Assembly (NCBI GenBank): GCA_022453515.1
Contig: JAJNNY010000105.1
Location: 1-64,000, forward strand
Length of the DNA stretch: 64,000 nt
From: Astrocystis sublimbata
Taxonomy: Eukaryota; Ascomycota; Sordariomycetes; Xylariales; Xylariaceae
Direction of reading: 5' to 3'
This document shows positions 1 through 10,031 of the stretch, one piece after another (the stretch's first letter is position 1; every line of letters begins with the position of its first letter). A program made the position numbers and the translations under genes. Under the pieces are notes generated by a model that was not told the origin of the DNA, did not search any database, and saw only the letters and a list, made by a program, of their open reading frames with translations.

Positions 1-2926
1 TGTCAGCCTTTGAGACCCTTGTGCACACGCTTGCCGAGGCCGGGCTCCCAGGGCCAGCTATCATCATGGACGGTAGTCCGAAGTACCTTGGGCAAGGAAG
101 CCAGTTCATAGTCCATAAAGCCACCATGATGCAGTCAAAGCGACGCACGTATTCTCGGCTCGTAGCCGTAAAACAGCCCAAATTCGAACTGAATCCCGAC
201 GAGGCCCTCAGCATGGCAGACATTGACGCACAAAAGCAGCTTTACGACCTGCTGCTCGAGATAAGAGCGTTGGCGGTCCCTTCTCTGCTAGCGCATCCCA
301 ATATCGCGCGGATCCTTTACTGGTCGTGGAATTCTAGTCTGGTCCACGCGCCGATGAACTTGGTGATGGAGCTTGCGTCGTCAGATCTGGCGAACTACAT
401 TGAGGCGAGAGGCAAAGGAATGTCTATGTCGCAGAAGAACAGCCTTTGCTCCGATGTAGCTCAGGGCTTAGATGCTATCCACCAGTGCCAATTGGTACAC
501 GGTGATCTGAAACCTGCAAACATATTGATTTTCGAGGGCGAGGACCCCGTTGCTACCGCGAAACTGGCGGACTTTGGCCTCTCGGTTGAAGAACTAGAGC
601 CTGGAGGGACTGGTATTCGGCTGGGAGGGACGGAAGGATGGCAGGCCCCGGAGGTGGTAGATGGTCTGCCCTTACCGCGAGAAAAATTGCACAAGACCGA
701 TAACTTTTCATTCGGGCTGGTAATTTGGAGCATCTTCCTAGGGTCGGGCAAACCTCCTTTGCTATCGGATATGAGTGACCAATATGACAAGGTGGAACTG
801 AAGTTTAAGAAGGACCTCGAGGAGAGGGAGAACGATGGGTTTGGCAGCCCCAAAGCCATGATATATAAGCTCTTGAGCCGAGATCCAGCTTGCAGACCAG
901 GGATCCTAAGCGACTTATTCGACAATGAAACTCCCAGTATACTTGAGTCTTCTCAGTAAGTGCCATTGCGTACTTAATCTTGCGAAAATCACTAACAATA
1001 ACGCTACAAGAGGGAGCATTGCTTCCGTCGGACAACAGGGTCTTGGATCTTCTCTTACATCTATCGCGGAAAGGATCTAATATTGCTAAGGCGCTCGTCT
1101 TAAACGTCCTTGAATTTTACGGAAGGGAAACGCCACCAGACATTCTTCCCCGAATTTCGGATTGGCTCAGCGACGCTGTCGAGGGCGGATCCATTCTCGC
1201 GAGGTCCGACTTGGAGCGAGTAGACCCTACTGCGCTCGCCGGGTCGCTCCAGGCTTTGCGCGATCGAGGCGGCTACAGCAATTTATACACATGGGATTAT
1301 GATTGCCCGGACCTTCACGCTACCATCATCAACGGCGCTTTGACTGACCTTAGGAATTTCTTGTGCTCCCACGATAATTACAACATCGAGGAGCGGACGA
1401 CCTCTAACGAGACGCCACTTTATTTGGCCTGTGCAAGAGGGGAGATGGATATTATAGTTGAAATGATCAACCGCGGTGCTTCCGCGGTCGCCACATGCAC
1501 TGAATTCGGGATTTCTTGCTTGCATTGGGTGTTCACTTTCACGGAACCGTTCCTTACCAGCGCGATCATCAAGCTCAAAGAGGCCGGGGCAGACATTGAT
1601 GCCATGACAGGGGAGCCTGTTCCTTTCCCGCACTACCCTTTCGTACTCCCTGCAGGGACTGCTCTTCACTGGGCGATTGCCACCCGCAGCCATGCAGCTG
1701 CGAGGGCGCTCATCGAACAGGGTGCAAGCCTGAGCATCAGGAATGGATCGGATCCCTACAAATATGACCGTCGAGTTCGTGTTCAGGAGTGTGCAGGGTT
1801 GGACCAAGAAGCATATTCGGAGCCAGAACGCCCGACGCAAGGGCTATCGCCTTTGGATTGTGCAGCAATGCAGCTCGATCCTTTCGTGTTTGAGACCCTA
1901 CTGTCGCTGGGAAAACCTGTTGACATCAACGCTACAGACGAAGAGGGTTTCACGGTCCTCCACCACACAAGCAGCGGTCATATCTACCACACAAGGGAGG
2001 GTGGTAAATTTTCAGTTTTGCCGTTTCAAGGAAGCCCAATGACGCGAGATCAAGACCTGAGATGCACGATCGCAGCCATCAAATCCTTAGGGGGTGACAT
2101 GGAAAAGCTGACAACGCCATGGACGTCGTATCATGGTTGGCCGGTGGAGAGCCGAACGGCATTGATGCTCGCGGTCGAAGGCGGTCATCCAGACATTGTG
2201 GGCACCCTCTTAGATGCCGGGGCTTGTCCCGATACCAAGAACAATGTTGGCAAAACCGCCATGTTCTACCTCTCAGAAGAGAATGATGTCGACTTCGAGA
2301 GCGTAAAGCTGCTGGTCTCGGCCGGGGCAGATGTCACCCACCGCGAGAACCGGAAAGGAGCCACCGCGCTTCTGCAGGCGGCGTACTGTAACAACCTAGA
2401 TCTCGTGGACCTCCTCCTCTCCAGCGGTGCCGACATTTCAGAACGAGTCCCTGGAAACACTAGATTTCGCCGCCATGCCAGCATCTTTGGACTACTTCCA
2501 AAGGAGGGTGCTCGGGAGAGCCAGGAACAGATACTCTCCTACGATCAACGGGTGGCCAGGATCTTAGAGGACCACCTCTTCACGGTATCAAACGCTGATC
2601 AACTCCATCGTATCATGGAGCATGACGTGGGCGGAAGGACACTTCTCTACCGCTTCTCCGAGGCTGCTTTCCCCTGCACCGTCAGTACTCTCCTGCGCCA
2701 TGGGGCCCATGTAGGACCACAAGCAGAATGTTGCCTCTACAGAGACCCAGAGGCGCGGCCGCTGAAAAGCGAGGAGACACCCTTGTCTGCCGCGCGCAAC
2801 TACAAGAAGCATTTGGAGGAATTGCATAAACTTGGCCAGACAACCAAGGTTCTCTCTGAGTATAGGGCGCAACTGAGTAGGATGGAAACAGTGATTAAAC
2901 TGCTGGTCGATGCAGGATGGGCATGA
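1..2926 (+). CDS. Protein kinase-ankyrin repeat fusion protein (5' end outside window)
   Basis: A Ser/Thr-type protein kinase domain is followed by ankyrin repeats, a layout of fungal signalling or self-recognition proteins; substrate unknown. Kinase signatures seen: glycine-rich LGQGSQF, the ATP lysine in VAVK, catalytic loop HGDLKPANIL (HGD instead of HRD), DFG in LADFGLSV and APE in GWQAPEV. The kinase frame ends at a stop at 957-959 and the ankyrin frame opens near 980, so an intron must join them. Donor GTATAC at 937 with acceptor CAAG at 1010 keeps the frame (intron 937-1010). Donor GTAAGT at 956 with acceptor CAG at 1038 is an alternative. At least six ankyrin units follow (for example TPLYLACARGEMDI and TALMLAVEGGHPDI). 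The reading frame is open to base 3, so the true start probably lies upstream; ATG at 66 is the first in-window ATG in frame. It could instead be two genes, but no ATG opens the second. Confidence 0.8.
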
Positions 2927-4132
2927 AATAACATACCTATCTCAATGAGCTTTGTCAGATAGGCCGTTGGTGTCACCATCTTGACCTTTAGTGGGTATAA
3001 ATAAATGAGTGTCATTGAAGCCCGAATTTATAGGGTAAAAGTTTTGTTTTAGCCAAACTTATGCAATTCATCCAAGTAAGTATGCATTATAGAGTTGTGC
3101 GCGGCACATAGTCAGGTCTCGTGGCTATGACGTTGCTTATTGCGTATCTAATCCTCTGAGGGGTCTGATCTCATGGCAGTCAATATGTAACCCATTGGCA
3201 CTCGCGACCAGGGATATCTGGTGTCATTAACACCAATGTCTTCGAGGCCCTGCGGCATCCCGCGGTTAGGGTTAGGGTTAGCCTCAAGGTTAGCGATTAC
3301 TGCGTTAGTTCTCCTACAAATACCGTCGAATTTCGCTAGGCCGCGAGTGTTTCATGATGTATCCGCCTCGTTTCAAAATTTCCGTCCTGAGAGCCAGACC
3401 AACCGGTGTTTGTAGATAAGTCGTCCTCATCGGCTTGCTCCCTACCGTCTCAACACCAGGTGTCTTAGCATAAACCAACTCTGGTACGCCACGCCTCAGC
3501 AAGACCTCGATGCTGTTCCGCATCAAGGCACCGGCGAATCTGTGCATCAATGTGTCGCCGAGATCGTTGACGTGCGAGATCACCGAGTCTCTCTTCTTCG
3601 CATCTGGGTATTGGAACCAGCCTTCTCAATCGATCGGACAATCGATCTGACCGATCGGAATATCCGATAACTGCACCGTTCGATCCTCCGCGATCGACAT
3701 GTTCATCCCATCGCGTCGGATCTGACGATAGCTTCATCCGATGCCATCATATGGGATGGAAAGCTCGTCCGACCGATGATTCCAACAGTATTAGCCAAGG
3801 AGAGACTACTAAGCAGCGAGGACGGGGGTGGTGCAAGCATAGCTCAGGGGGTTGTATTGGTCAGAATTGCCCTGCTCTCTCTATTTTCAAAATTCTCGAC
3901 CGAAAAATATGGGTTTTCATTAATGCCTGAGATTAATTAATCTATAATTGCTTCGTTATCTTCCATAACGTCATTGGGACTACTTTTAATAACCTGTCCT
4001 CTCTGCCTTTTTCCAGCTTTCCGAGGCCTTTTAACGGAGTCATGATAGTAGGCTTAAGTCCCTCTACGAGCTCGGTGCCTTTCATATCAATTTACTTAGA
4101 TTAAAACCTCTTTAGTCGAAACCTAGACTTAG
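2927..4132. other. Intergenic stretch with degraded sequence
   Basis: No convincing intact gene. It holds a short TTAGGG tract (3264-3281), two overlapping minus-strand open stretches (3314-3583 and 3465-3737) of protein-like composition but no recognised family, a zone rich in GATCGG/CGATC words near 3630-3780, and a 14-bp palindrome AGATTAATTAATCT near 3932. Probably relic DNA. Confidence 0.5.
3264..3281 (+). repeat. Short interstitial telomere-like repeat (TTAGGG)
   Basis: The bases read GGTTAGGGTTAGGGTTAG, i.e. two full TTAGGG units plus flanking partial units. TTAGGG is the telomere repeat of most filamentous ascomycetes. At 18 bp it may be chance or a scar of break repair. Confidence 0.7.
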
Positions 4133-5874
4133 CTATACATGAACCTCCTCTTCCGGAGGGGTTTTATTCTTCGCTTCGTCCAAGCCAAACTTGGTCTCGT
4201 TCGCCCGCGACATGTCGTGTTGCCGAATCGCAAAGGCGGCAAGGAATCCGGCAAGAGCAAACGCGATAGCCACTTGCCAGACAGTCTTCAGCGAGTCGGT
4301 GTATACTCCCAGGACCTCACGTCTAACATCTTCCGGCAGACTCTGTACCCCTCCCATAGAGGCAAAACCTAGGCATTTCCATCTGCCAGTTTCTCTCGAG
4401 CACCAGGACTACTGATTCTACTTATATGTCTGTCGACTTGTACGTTGAATATAACGGCTGGAATTGTGACACCGAATATACCTCCGAAGTTACGCGAGAA
4501 AGCATACATGCTGGTGACCATCGCTGTATCCCTTTCTTCGAGTGCTGATTGGATCGCCGGTAATACGGCCGTCATGTTGACACCTAAGCCGACAGCGGCG
4601 AATATCTGGAAGAAGACCCAGGCAGCGGTGTTGGTTTGCGGGCCGAGCAAAGTAAACAAGCCGACGCCGATAGAAATGAGGGCGAACCCGGCAAAATGAT
4701 GGGGTCTGTACTTTCCAGTCTTGGAAATGGTGACACCCGCCGCGATACCTGCAGGCACGAGGAAGAGATTGAAGGGAAGCTGGTGCACCCCCGAAACGAG
4801 TGGATGGTCCCCCCTCACTCCTTGGAAATAGACTGGCAAGAACCAAATGATCCAATAAAGGAGCATGCCACTATCGAAGGCCAAGAAGAAACCAGCTGCC
4901 GATGTACGGCTGGTAAAGAGGTGATTAGGCACCATGGGATTTTGGCAGAACCTAGTTGACTCCCATATATGGAACACAATCCACCCGACACCACCGACGA
5001 CAATCGGTACGATCGTGTTAGCCGAGCTCCAGGGAAACACGACATCGCCAAAGACCAGACCGAGGAGGAGGGCCGTAACGGAACCTAGGAAAACGATAAG
5101 ACCAAGATAATCAATGCTGGCGAGGGCCTCCTTCCAAGGCTTTGCCTGATGCTTTAAATCGAGAAACATGACTAGATAGATGAGGCCGAGCCCACCCGTA
5201 ACAACATTTAGATAAAAGCACCATCTCCAGTTGACCTGAGCGATAGCCCCTCCTACGATGGGGCCGATAGACGATCCAAGGGCTCCAGCCACGCGAACCA
5301 AACCCAGAAACTTGCCGCGATTCTGCAGCGAGACCAGGTCGGAGACGACGACGTCAACGAGGACAAGGATAGCGCCGCTTCCCAGACCCTGGACCGTGCG
5401 ACCCCCGATGAGCATGCCAGCGTTTGTAGCACCGCCGGCAACCCCGCTGCCGAGGACAAACAAGACAGTGGAAATGATGAGAGGCCATCGACGGCCGAAG
5501 GTGTCCGCCAGCTGACCAATCACCGGCTGAACGACGATGGAAGGGAGCAAGAACGCATTCCCAATCCAGATGTATTCACTGCCGATGTTTATGGATCGGA
5601 TGATGGTGGGCAGCGCGATGGTGATAATGGTGGCCTCGAGAGACGTCGAAATGATAAGGAGGCACAAGGCGAAGAAGACGGCTCAAAACTTCAATGATCT
5701 GGGAGCCGACGACGCAGCTTTGGTAGTGGTGTCTAGGACTGACTCTTCCGGCGTGGTGCTATTCTCGTTCTTGCTTGAATCGTCAACTGTTGGTGCATCG
5801 ACCAGCTGCATCGGCGGGACTAGGCTCTTCTCGCCCTGTAGTACCGGTTTCTCAAATGTCGGTATGGTAGCCAT
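4133..5874 (-). pseudogene. MFS multidrug-type transporter (DHA2-like), broken
   Basis: Membrane transporter of the major facilitator superfamily, 14-segment drug:H+ antiporter type, which would export toxic compounds or metabolites across the plasma membrane. Translation from ATG 5874 gives a polar N-terminus ending RSLKF, then a TGA at 5685-5683. The same frame continues directly with AVFFALCLLIISTSLEATII, the usual first membrane segment, so TGA sits where family members carry a residue such as Trp. Motifs seen downstream: LADTFGRRWPL (motif A) and GRTVQGLGSGAI. A second break is near 4372: the frame stops at TAG just after LADGNA, and the C-terminal part (GGVQSLPEDVRREVLGVYTD, then the last membrane segment) continues in another frame. 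No consensus donor spans either break. The combined length of about 580 codons fits the family. A neighbouring methyltransferase and hydrolase suggest a former metabolite locus. Sequencing error at both sites is the alternative. Confidence 0.8.
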
Positions 5875-7308
5875 CTTGCCGGCAAGCAAACACAAACACA
5901 TACACACAGGAAAACGCAAAACGCAAAACGCAGGCTAGTGTCAGGCTCGGGATAAAATGTTCGAACAACTTCGAGAGGTGTTGCAAGTAGCACTAGCCGT
6001 AAAGTGGGAAGTCCGGTACTTGAAGGATCTGTTCAGGCGGTACTTGGGTCTATCAAGACGCATGGACAAAGTAAGGAGAAGTTGGGGAGCCGTAGAGAGC
6101 AAGCAGGGGACACTGCAAGGCTATATGTTGGTTCTTCATCCTTTGACGTTGACCTTTGACGTCTTCATCAGTGCACACATCAACGGCGTCCATCTAGTGC
6201 TATTGGTAGAGTTGACATCAAGCCCCTCTTTCAGTAGGTAACACATGGGTGAAGGTTGGCTCTAGCAGAAGCGTAATGCGAAGGCGACTCTCTGTAGTTG
6301 TTTTCTAGAGTGAGAAGATGCGATGCAGACTATCGCCCAAGATAAGGTTGAAGCTTAGACTCGTTGTGCACTGCATGTTGCCCTTTCCCAGTTGTAATTG
6401 AAATTTTGCCCTCTAGGATCTTTGACATCTGGGTCGGCGCCTGTTCTGCGAATTATCATTATTTACTTCCAGGCCTGTACCAATGAGCCGTTGTATAACA
6501 TACCGCTGATGTAAAAAGTCGTCTTCGAGGTATGCCTCTACAGGCTGTTCAAGTAGGGGGACTTTCAAATAGCAATCCTTCTCTAGTATTTGAAACCGGA
6601 TGGCTTCGGTGTAGTCAAATTTCCAGGTACCAACTGACCAGGGAAGCGTGGCCATAACTAGCCGCCTGCACTAGACAAGACAATGGTTTATTGTTTTAAT
6701 GTTTAGGAGCCGCGACCCCAAACTTTCCGAACAAAGCTTCCGAATAAAGTTTCCGAGCAAAGTTTCCGAATACTATCCAGATGTCTCCTCTGCGCCACAA
6801 GCTGCAAGTGAGTTTCGGCAAAATTTGCACCAACGAGTAACAATTGCAAGTTGGTACAACACCCTTTGATGCAACAAAACCAACATGCATTTTGCCTACC
6901 TCGCCGTAGGCAACATGATCAGGGTTTTGGACGGGTTTGCCACCAAGAACAGAAAAATAGGAGTACTAGAACGCGCCAACAACACGGAACAAGGGATTCC
7001 GCTCGTGATCTGCACCCACTCCTCGCCGCATTTCATGGTAGTCCCTTCAGCCATCGTACCACTCGGAACCGCAGTGATCATGTCTCATATATTTCAAGAC
7101 ATTTTTGCTTAGCCCCGCAGTTACTGTTATGACATCTAGCGCCACTTTTTCTGCTAGGACAAAGGGTTCATGCTACTGGTGGACCCTTTAATAGTACGTT
7201 CAATTCCCATGTTGCTTAAAACTTTGAACCAAAAGCTCTTACCTATTTAACTCTTGTTAGATTATTCTACTGTGAACTCCCCTCTAGTCTTCGTCTTTAT
7301 TGGGAATC
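5875..7308. other. Intergenic region between divergent MFS relic and methyltransferase
   Basis: Contains the upstream regions of both flanking genes, with a CA-rich stretch and a GCAAAAC repeat at about 5880-5935. A minus-strand open stretch at 6413-6655 (80 codons, acidic, no recognised domain) and a plus-strand one at 6885-7112 (75 codons) could be short exons or relics; neither is supported by family similarity I can recognise. Confidence 0.4.
6724..6775 (+). repeat. 13-bp minisatellite, four units
   Basis: Four consecutive 13-bp units of the form TTTCCGARYAAAG: 6724-6736, 6737-6749, 6750-6762 and 6763-6775, the last diverging in its final bases. Intergenic. Confidence 0.85.
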
Positions 7309-8322
7309 ATGGCGCAAAACATAGATCAAGAGCATTCGAAGGATGCGGAGTACCTCCTCCCCGAGCCTCAGAAGGAGGTTGACCGCCTGACGGCCAATGA
7401 TTCCGTCTTCGCCTACGGCATGAAGAACAAGCGAGTGCTCGCGCCACTCGACATGACAAAACCCGGCCTGAAAGTGCTTGATTCAGCGACTGCAGATGGT
7501 CCGTAACCGCTTCCTCTTTAAAAACTCGATGAAGAGACTCATTACGTGACTTCATAGGGCTTTTCCTGCGGGCTATAGAGCCACTCTTAGCCAAACCCTG
7601 CACCTTGTCGGGATATGACATTATGCCCAGCTTCTTTCCCACATCGCACCCGCCGCACTTTAGGTATGGTGTCCACAACTTGGCCGAGCAGTGGCCTGTT
7701 GATATGCATGGCCAGTACGATCTCGTCAATCAGCGCTTCGCCCTCCCGGCGGCGGGAAGACGGCGACGCCGCGACAGTCTGTTGGCTTCCTGAGCAAGCT
7801 AGTGGCACCCGGAGGCTGGATCCAGCTGGGCGAGATGGACGTGAAAAAGCCGGCCAAGGGCGGACAGGCGATCACTGATGCCATGGTTCTCATGCGTACC
7901 ATGTTCAGAGCGGTCTGCGGCTCTGACAGTTTCGCATATGACATGACGGACTGGCTTCGTGAGGAGGGCTTCGAGGACGTCACCGAGGAGGTCTTCGAGA
8001 TTCCGTTGGGACCTCTTTGCGACGACCCCGTCATCGGGAAAAGGGGCGCCGATACTGGAATTCAGTCGTGGCAAGCGGTGCTTGGAGCGGTACAAAGTGA
8101 GTTCATCCCGTAGTGCCCAACATGTCTTTCAATTTTTTCCCGTCACGAGAACGGTGGCGGACTTATCGTTGACTTATGATTTCTTTTCGTACAGAGCTCA
8201 AACTGGATGTCGACGAATCCGTGACTGATAACATCATTGAGCGGCTCACGGATGAGTTAAACCGGAACGGAGGCGCGTATAATCTACGGTTCGTTTATGG
8301 TCGCGCGCCAAGCCGGAAGTAA
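7309..8322 (+). pseudogene. LaeA/UMTA-like SAM-dependent methyltransferase, apparent frameshift
   Basis: Class I methyltransferase of the fungal UMTA/LaeA-like group, which methylates small metabolites or acts in secondary-metabolism control. ATG at 7309. Exon 1 ends at 7498 inside the SAM-binding motif (LKVLDSATADG); intron 7499-7557 has the poor donor GTCCGT and acceptor CATAG. Exon 2 carries the post-I region FLRAIEPLLA and the conserved YDLVNQRFAL block (usually FDLVHQR), but the frame then runs off. About 7745-7755 (a GGCGGCGGG run) the correct continuation shifts by one base to KTATPRQSVGFLSKLVAPGG, followed by GGWIQLGEMD. Intron 8097-8194 (GTGAGT...ACAG) restores phase to KLKLDVDES and the stop at 8320-8322. 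The shift cannot be an intron without removing the conserved DLVNQR block, so it is either a one-base indel (pseudogene) or a sequence error. About 280 codons, normal for the family. Confidence 0.75.
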
Positions 8323-8626
8323 GGAGACCATGTATTATAAATGAATGCTAGATATCTCGCCTACTACTAAAACTGAGACTAAGCTCCGTCGAATTTTGGA
8401 AGACTTAATACATAATCTGGGCGGAATGATGGACCGGGATAAATAGCATGCTTTGATTAACCTCTTGAAGGAATTTAAAACAAAGAAGTAGTAAATAAGT
8501 TCCTGTATCAAGTTGAATTTAGAATATTACACCTAAGAGACCGGAAAGCACCTTCAAACAACCGTTTATCGAAATTGCTGGCAACTTTACATATATACCA
8601 AGCTCAGGTTTCCCTCCAAGGCAATG
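8323..8626. other. Convergent intergenic spacer
   Basis: About 300 bases of AT-rich sequence between the 3' ends of the methyltransferase and the hydrolase; nothing beyond likely 3' untranslated regions is seen. Confidence 0.5.
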
Positions 8627-9430
8627 TTACTTATTTGTTACCGAGGTTTCCAACCATTTTTTCAGCAAGGTATTAAACCTCTCAGGTTCAAGAACATGCA
8701 TCCAATGCCCTGCGCCCGTGAAGATCTCAATAGAATCCTTGCCGCCCAATCCCAGACTTCTCTCCTTCTCCAAGTTCGTCTCATCCCTCAACACAACCAA
8801 TCTCGGGCCCTTCCGCTCCTTCATCCACACCTTTGCAGAGCCCCAGCAGGCGACTGAGTCCGGATGCTCAGATTTGACGCGTATCGCCTGGTAGATAACG
8901 TGAGGCGGGGTCCTCAAGATGCGATATCGATGCCACGTCTTCAGCCACTCAGGCGTGTTCTCCGAGTACGATCGCGTGAGCGTCTGTATCGTAGTCCCTT
9001 GCGCGTCCGCCTTAAGAGCTTCAATGAATTGGCGTCTGCGGTCATGCTCGCGGTAGTGCTCCGGATCCACCATGATATTCGCTTGTGCAACCGCTGGGTT
9101 GCGCGCGGCGATGATAGAGGCTACCAGGGCTCCGGCGGAATGGCTGAGTAAGATCGCAGAGGATATCCCCAGGTGGGCAAGAAGAGCAACGGCATCGTCG
9201 GCCGTGACTTCTGGACTGAGCTGTTCGGGTTCGTCGGTGGGAGGTACCGAGGACGCACCATGACCCCGTGCATCGAACGCGATGGTCTGGTAGCCGAGGG
9301 AGTGTAGGAATGGGATCTGGTATTGCCAGTCCAGCGAGTCGCAGGCCCAGCCGTGTAACAGGAGAATTGCTGGGCCTGTGCCCTCCGCTATATAAAAGAT
9401 GGATGCCTTGCCTCGCTTCAAGAATGGCAT
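8627..9430 (-). CDS. Alpha/beta hydrolase (267 aa)
   Basis: Single-exon serine hydrolase of the alpha/beta fold, probably acting on an ester, lactone or epoxide; substrate unknown. Motifs seen: oxyanion-hole LLLHGWACDS, strand-turn FDARGHGAS, nucleophile elbow LLSHSAGAL (Ser in HSAG, a variant of GxSxG with His in place of the first Gly), and C-terminal catalytic His in GAGHWMHVLEPE. ATG at 9430 (MPFLKRGKAS) is preferred because frame extension upstream has only a TTG. No signal peptide, so probably cytosolic. It lies tail-to-tail with the broken methyltransferase and close to the broken transporter, and may be a surviving member of that locus (inference). Confidence 0.85.
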   Translation of the reverse strand: MPFLKRGKASIFYIAEGTGPAILLLHGWACDSLDWQYQIPFLHSLGYQTIAFDARGHGASSVPPTDEPEQLSPEVTADDAVALLAHLGISSAILLSHSAGALVASIIAARNPAVAQANIMVDPEHYREHDRRRQFIEALKADAQGTTIQTLTRSYSENTPEWLKTWHRYRILRTPPHVIYQAIRVKSEHPDSVACWGSAKVWMKERKGPRLVVLRDETNLEKERSLGLGGKDSIEIFTGAGHWMHVLEPERFNTLLKKWLETSVTNK

Positions 9431-10031
9431 GGTAGAATGAGTTACACGTTTAGTGTTTGGATTCAAGCGTGTCAAAGAGGAGAGTATAAAACAGTACCAT
9501 AATAGGAGAAAAGGTAGCTCCTAAAGCATACACAAGCAACATAAAGAATTTTCTTATTTGATCTATTCCGTTACCCTCATAAAGCATTTCAATGGGTTGA
9601 AATGTATAATAGTTCGGATAATTAGATGTCGGCCGAGGTTCGGTTAAGACACGTTCTCGCGAATGTGGAGCAGGGATTACGTCATTGGTCTCGTTATTAT
9701 TTGTATCACGAATAGTGTGAATTTCACGTTCTATAATTAGGATCTATTTGGAGTACCTAGGTAGTTGATAAGGGCGCATCTTGATATATTGCCATGAGAG
9801 TGCGTCTTACTGCCCTTAAGTTGTGTCCTGGGAAATAGGCGGTTTCTTAGGGCTACTCAGATCCTCTTCATGTTTAAGGGAACATCTTTTCCCTTCGCAC
9901 TAAACATGGTATAAGGGACTCGTTTCGGATTCTTTAACCTCGACTCTTAGTTACTTGTTACACTTTTCTTAAATGTATACCCATGCGTATTGATATACTA
10001 GCTCCACGAGCATCCTTTACCCGACTTAATA
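9431..10031. other. Intergenic, AT-rich
   Basis: No gene recognised. It should contain the promoter of the minus-strand hydrolase and the 3' region of the minus-strand Ser/Gly-rich gene. Confidence 0.5.

Noticed and set aside
3835..3905. tRNA gene
   Set aside because: The A-box matches, but no cloverleaf arms or proper B-box could be paired by eye.
5957..6241. 94-codon plus-strand open frame
   Set aside because: No domain and no coding signature; probably upstream sequence of the broken transporter.
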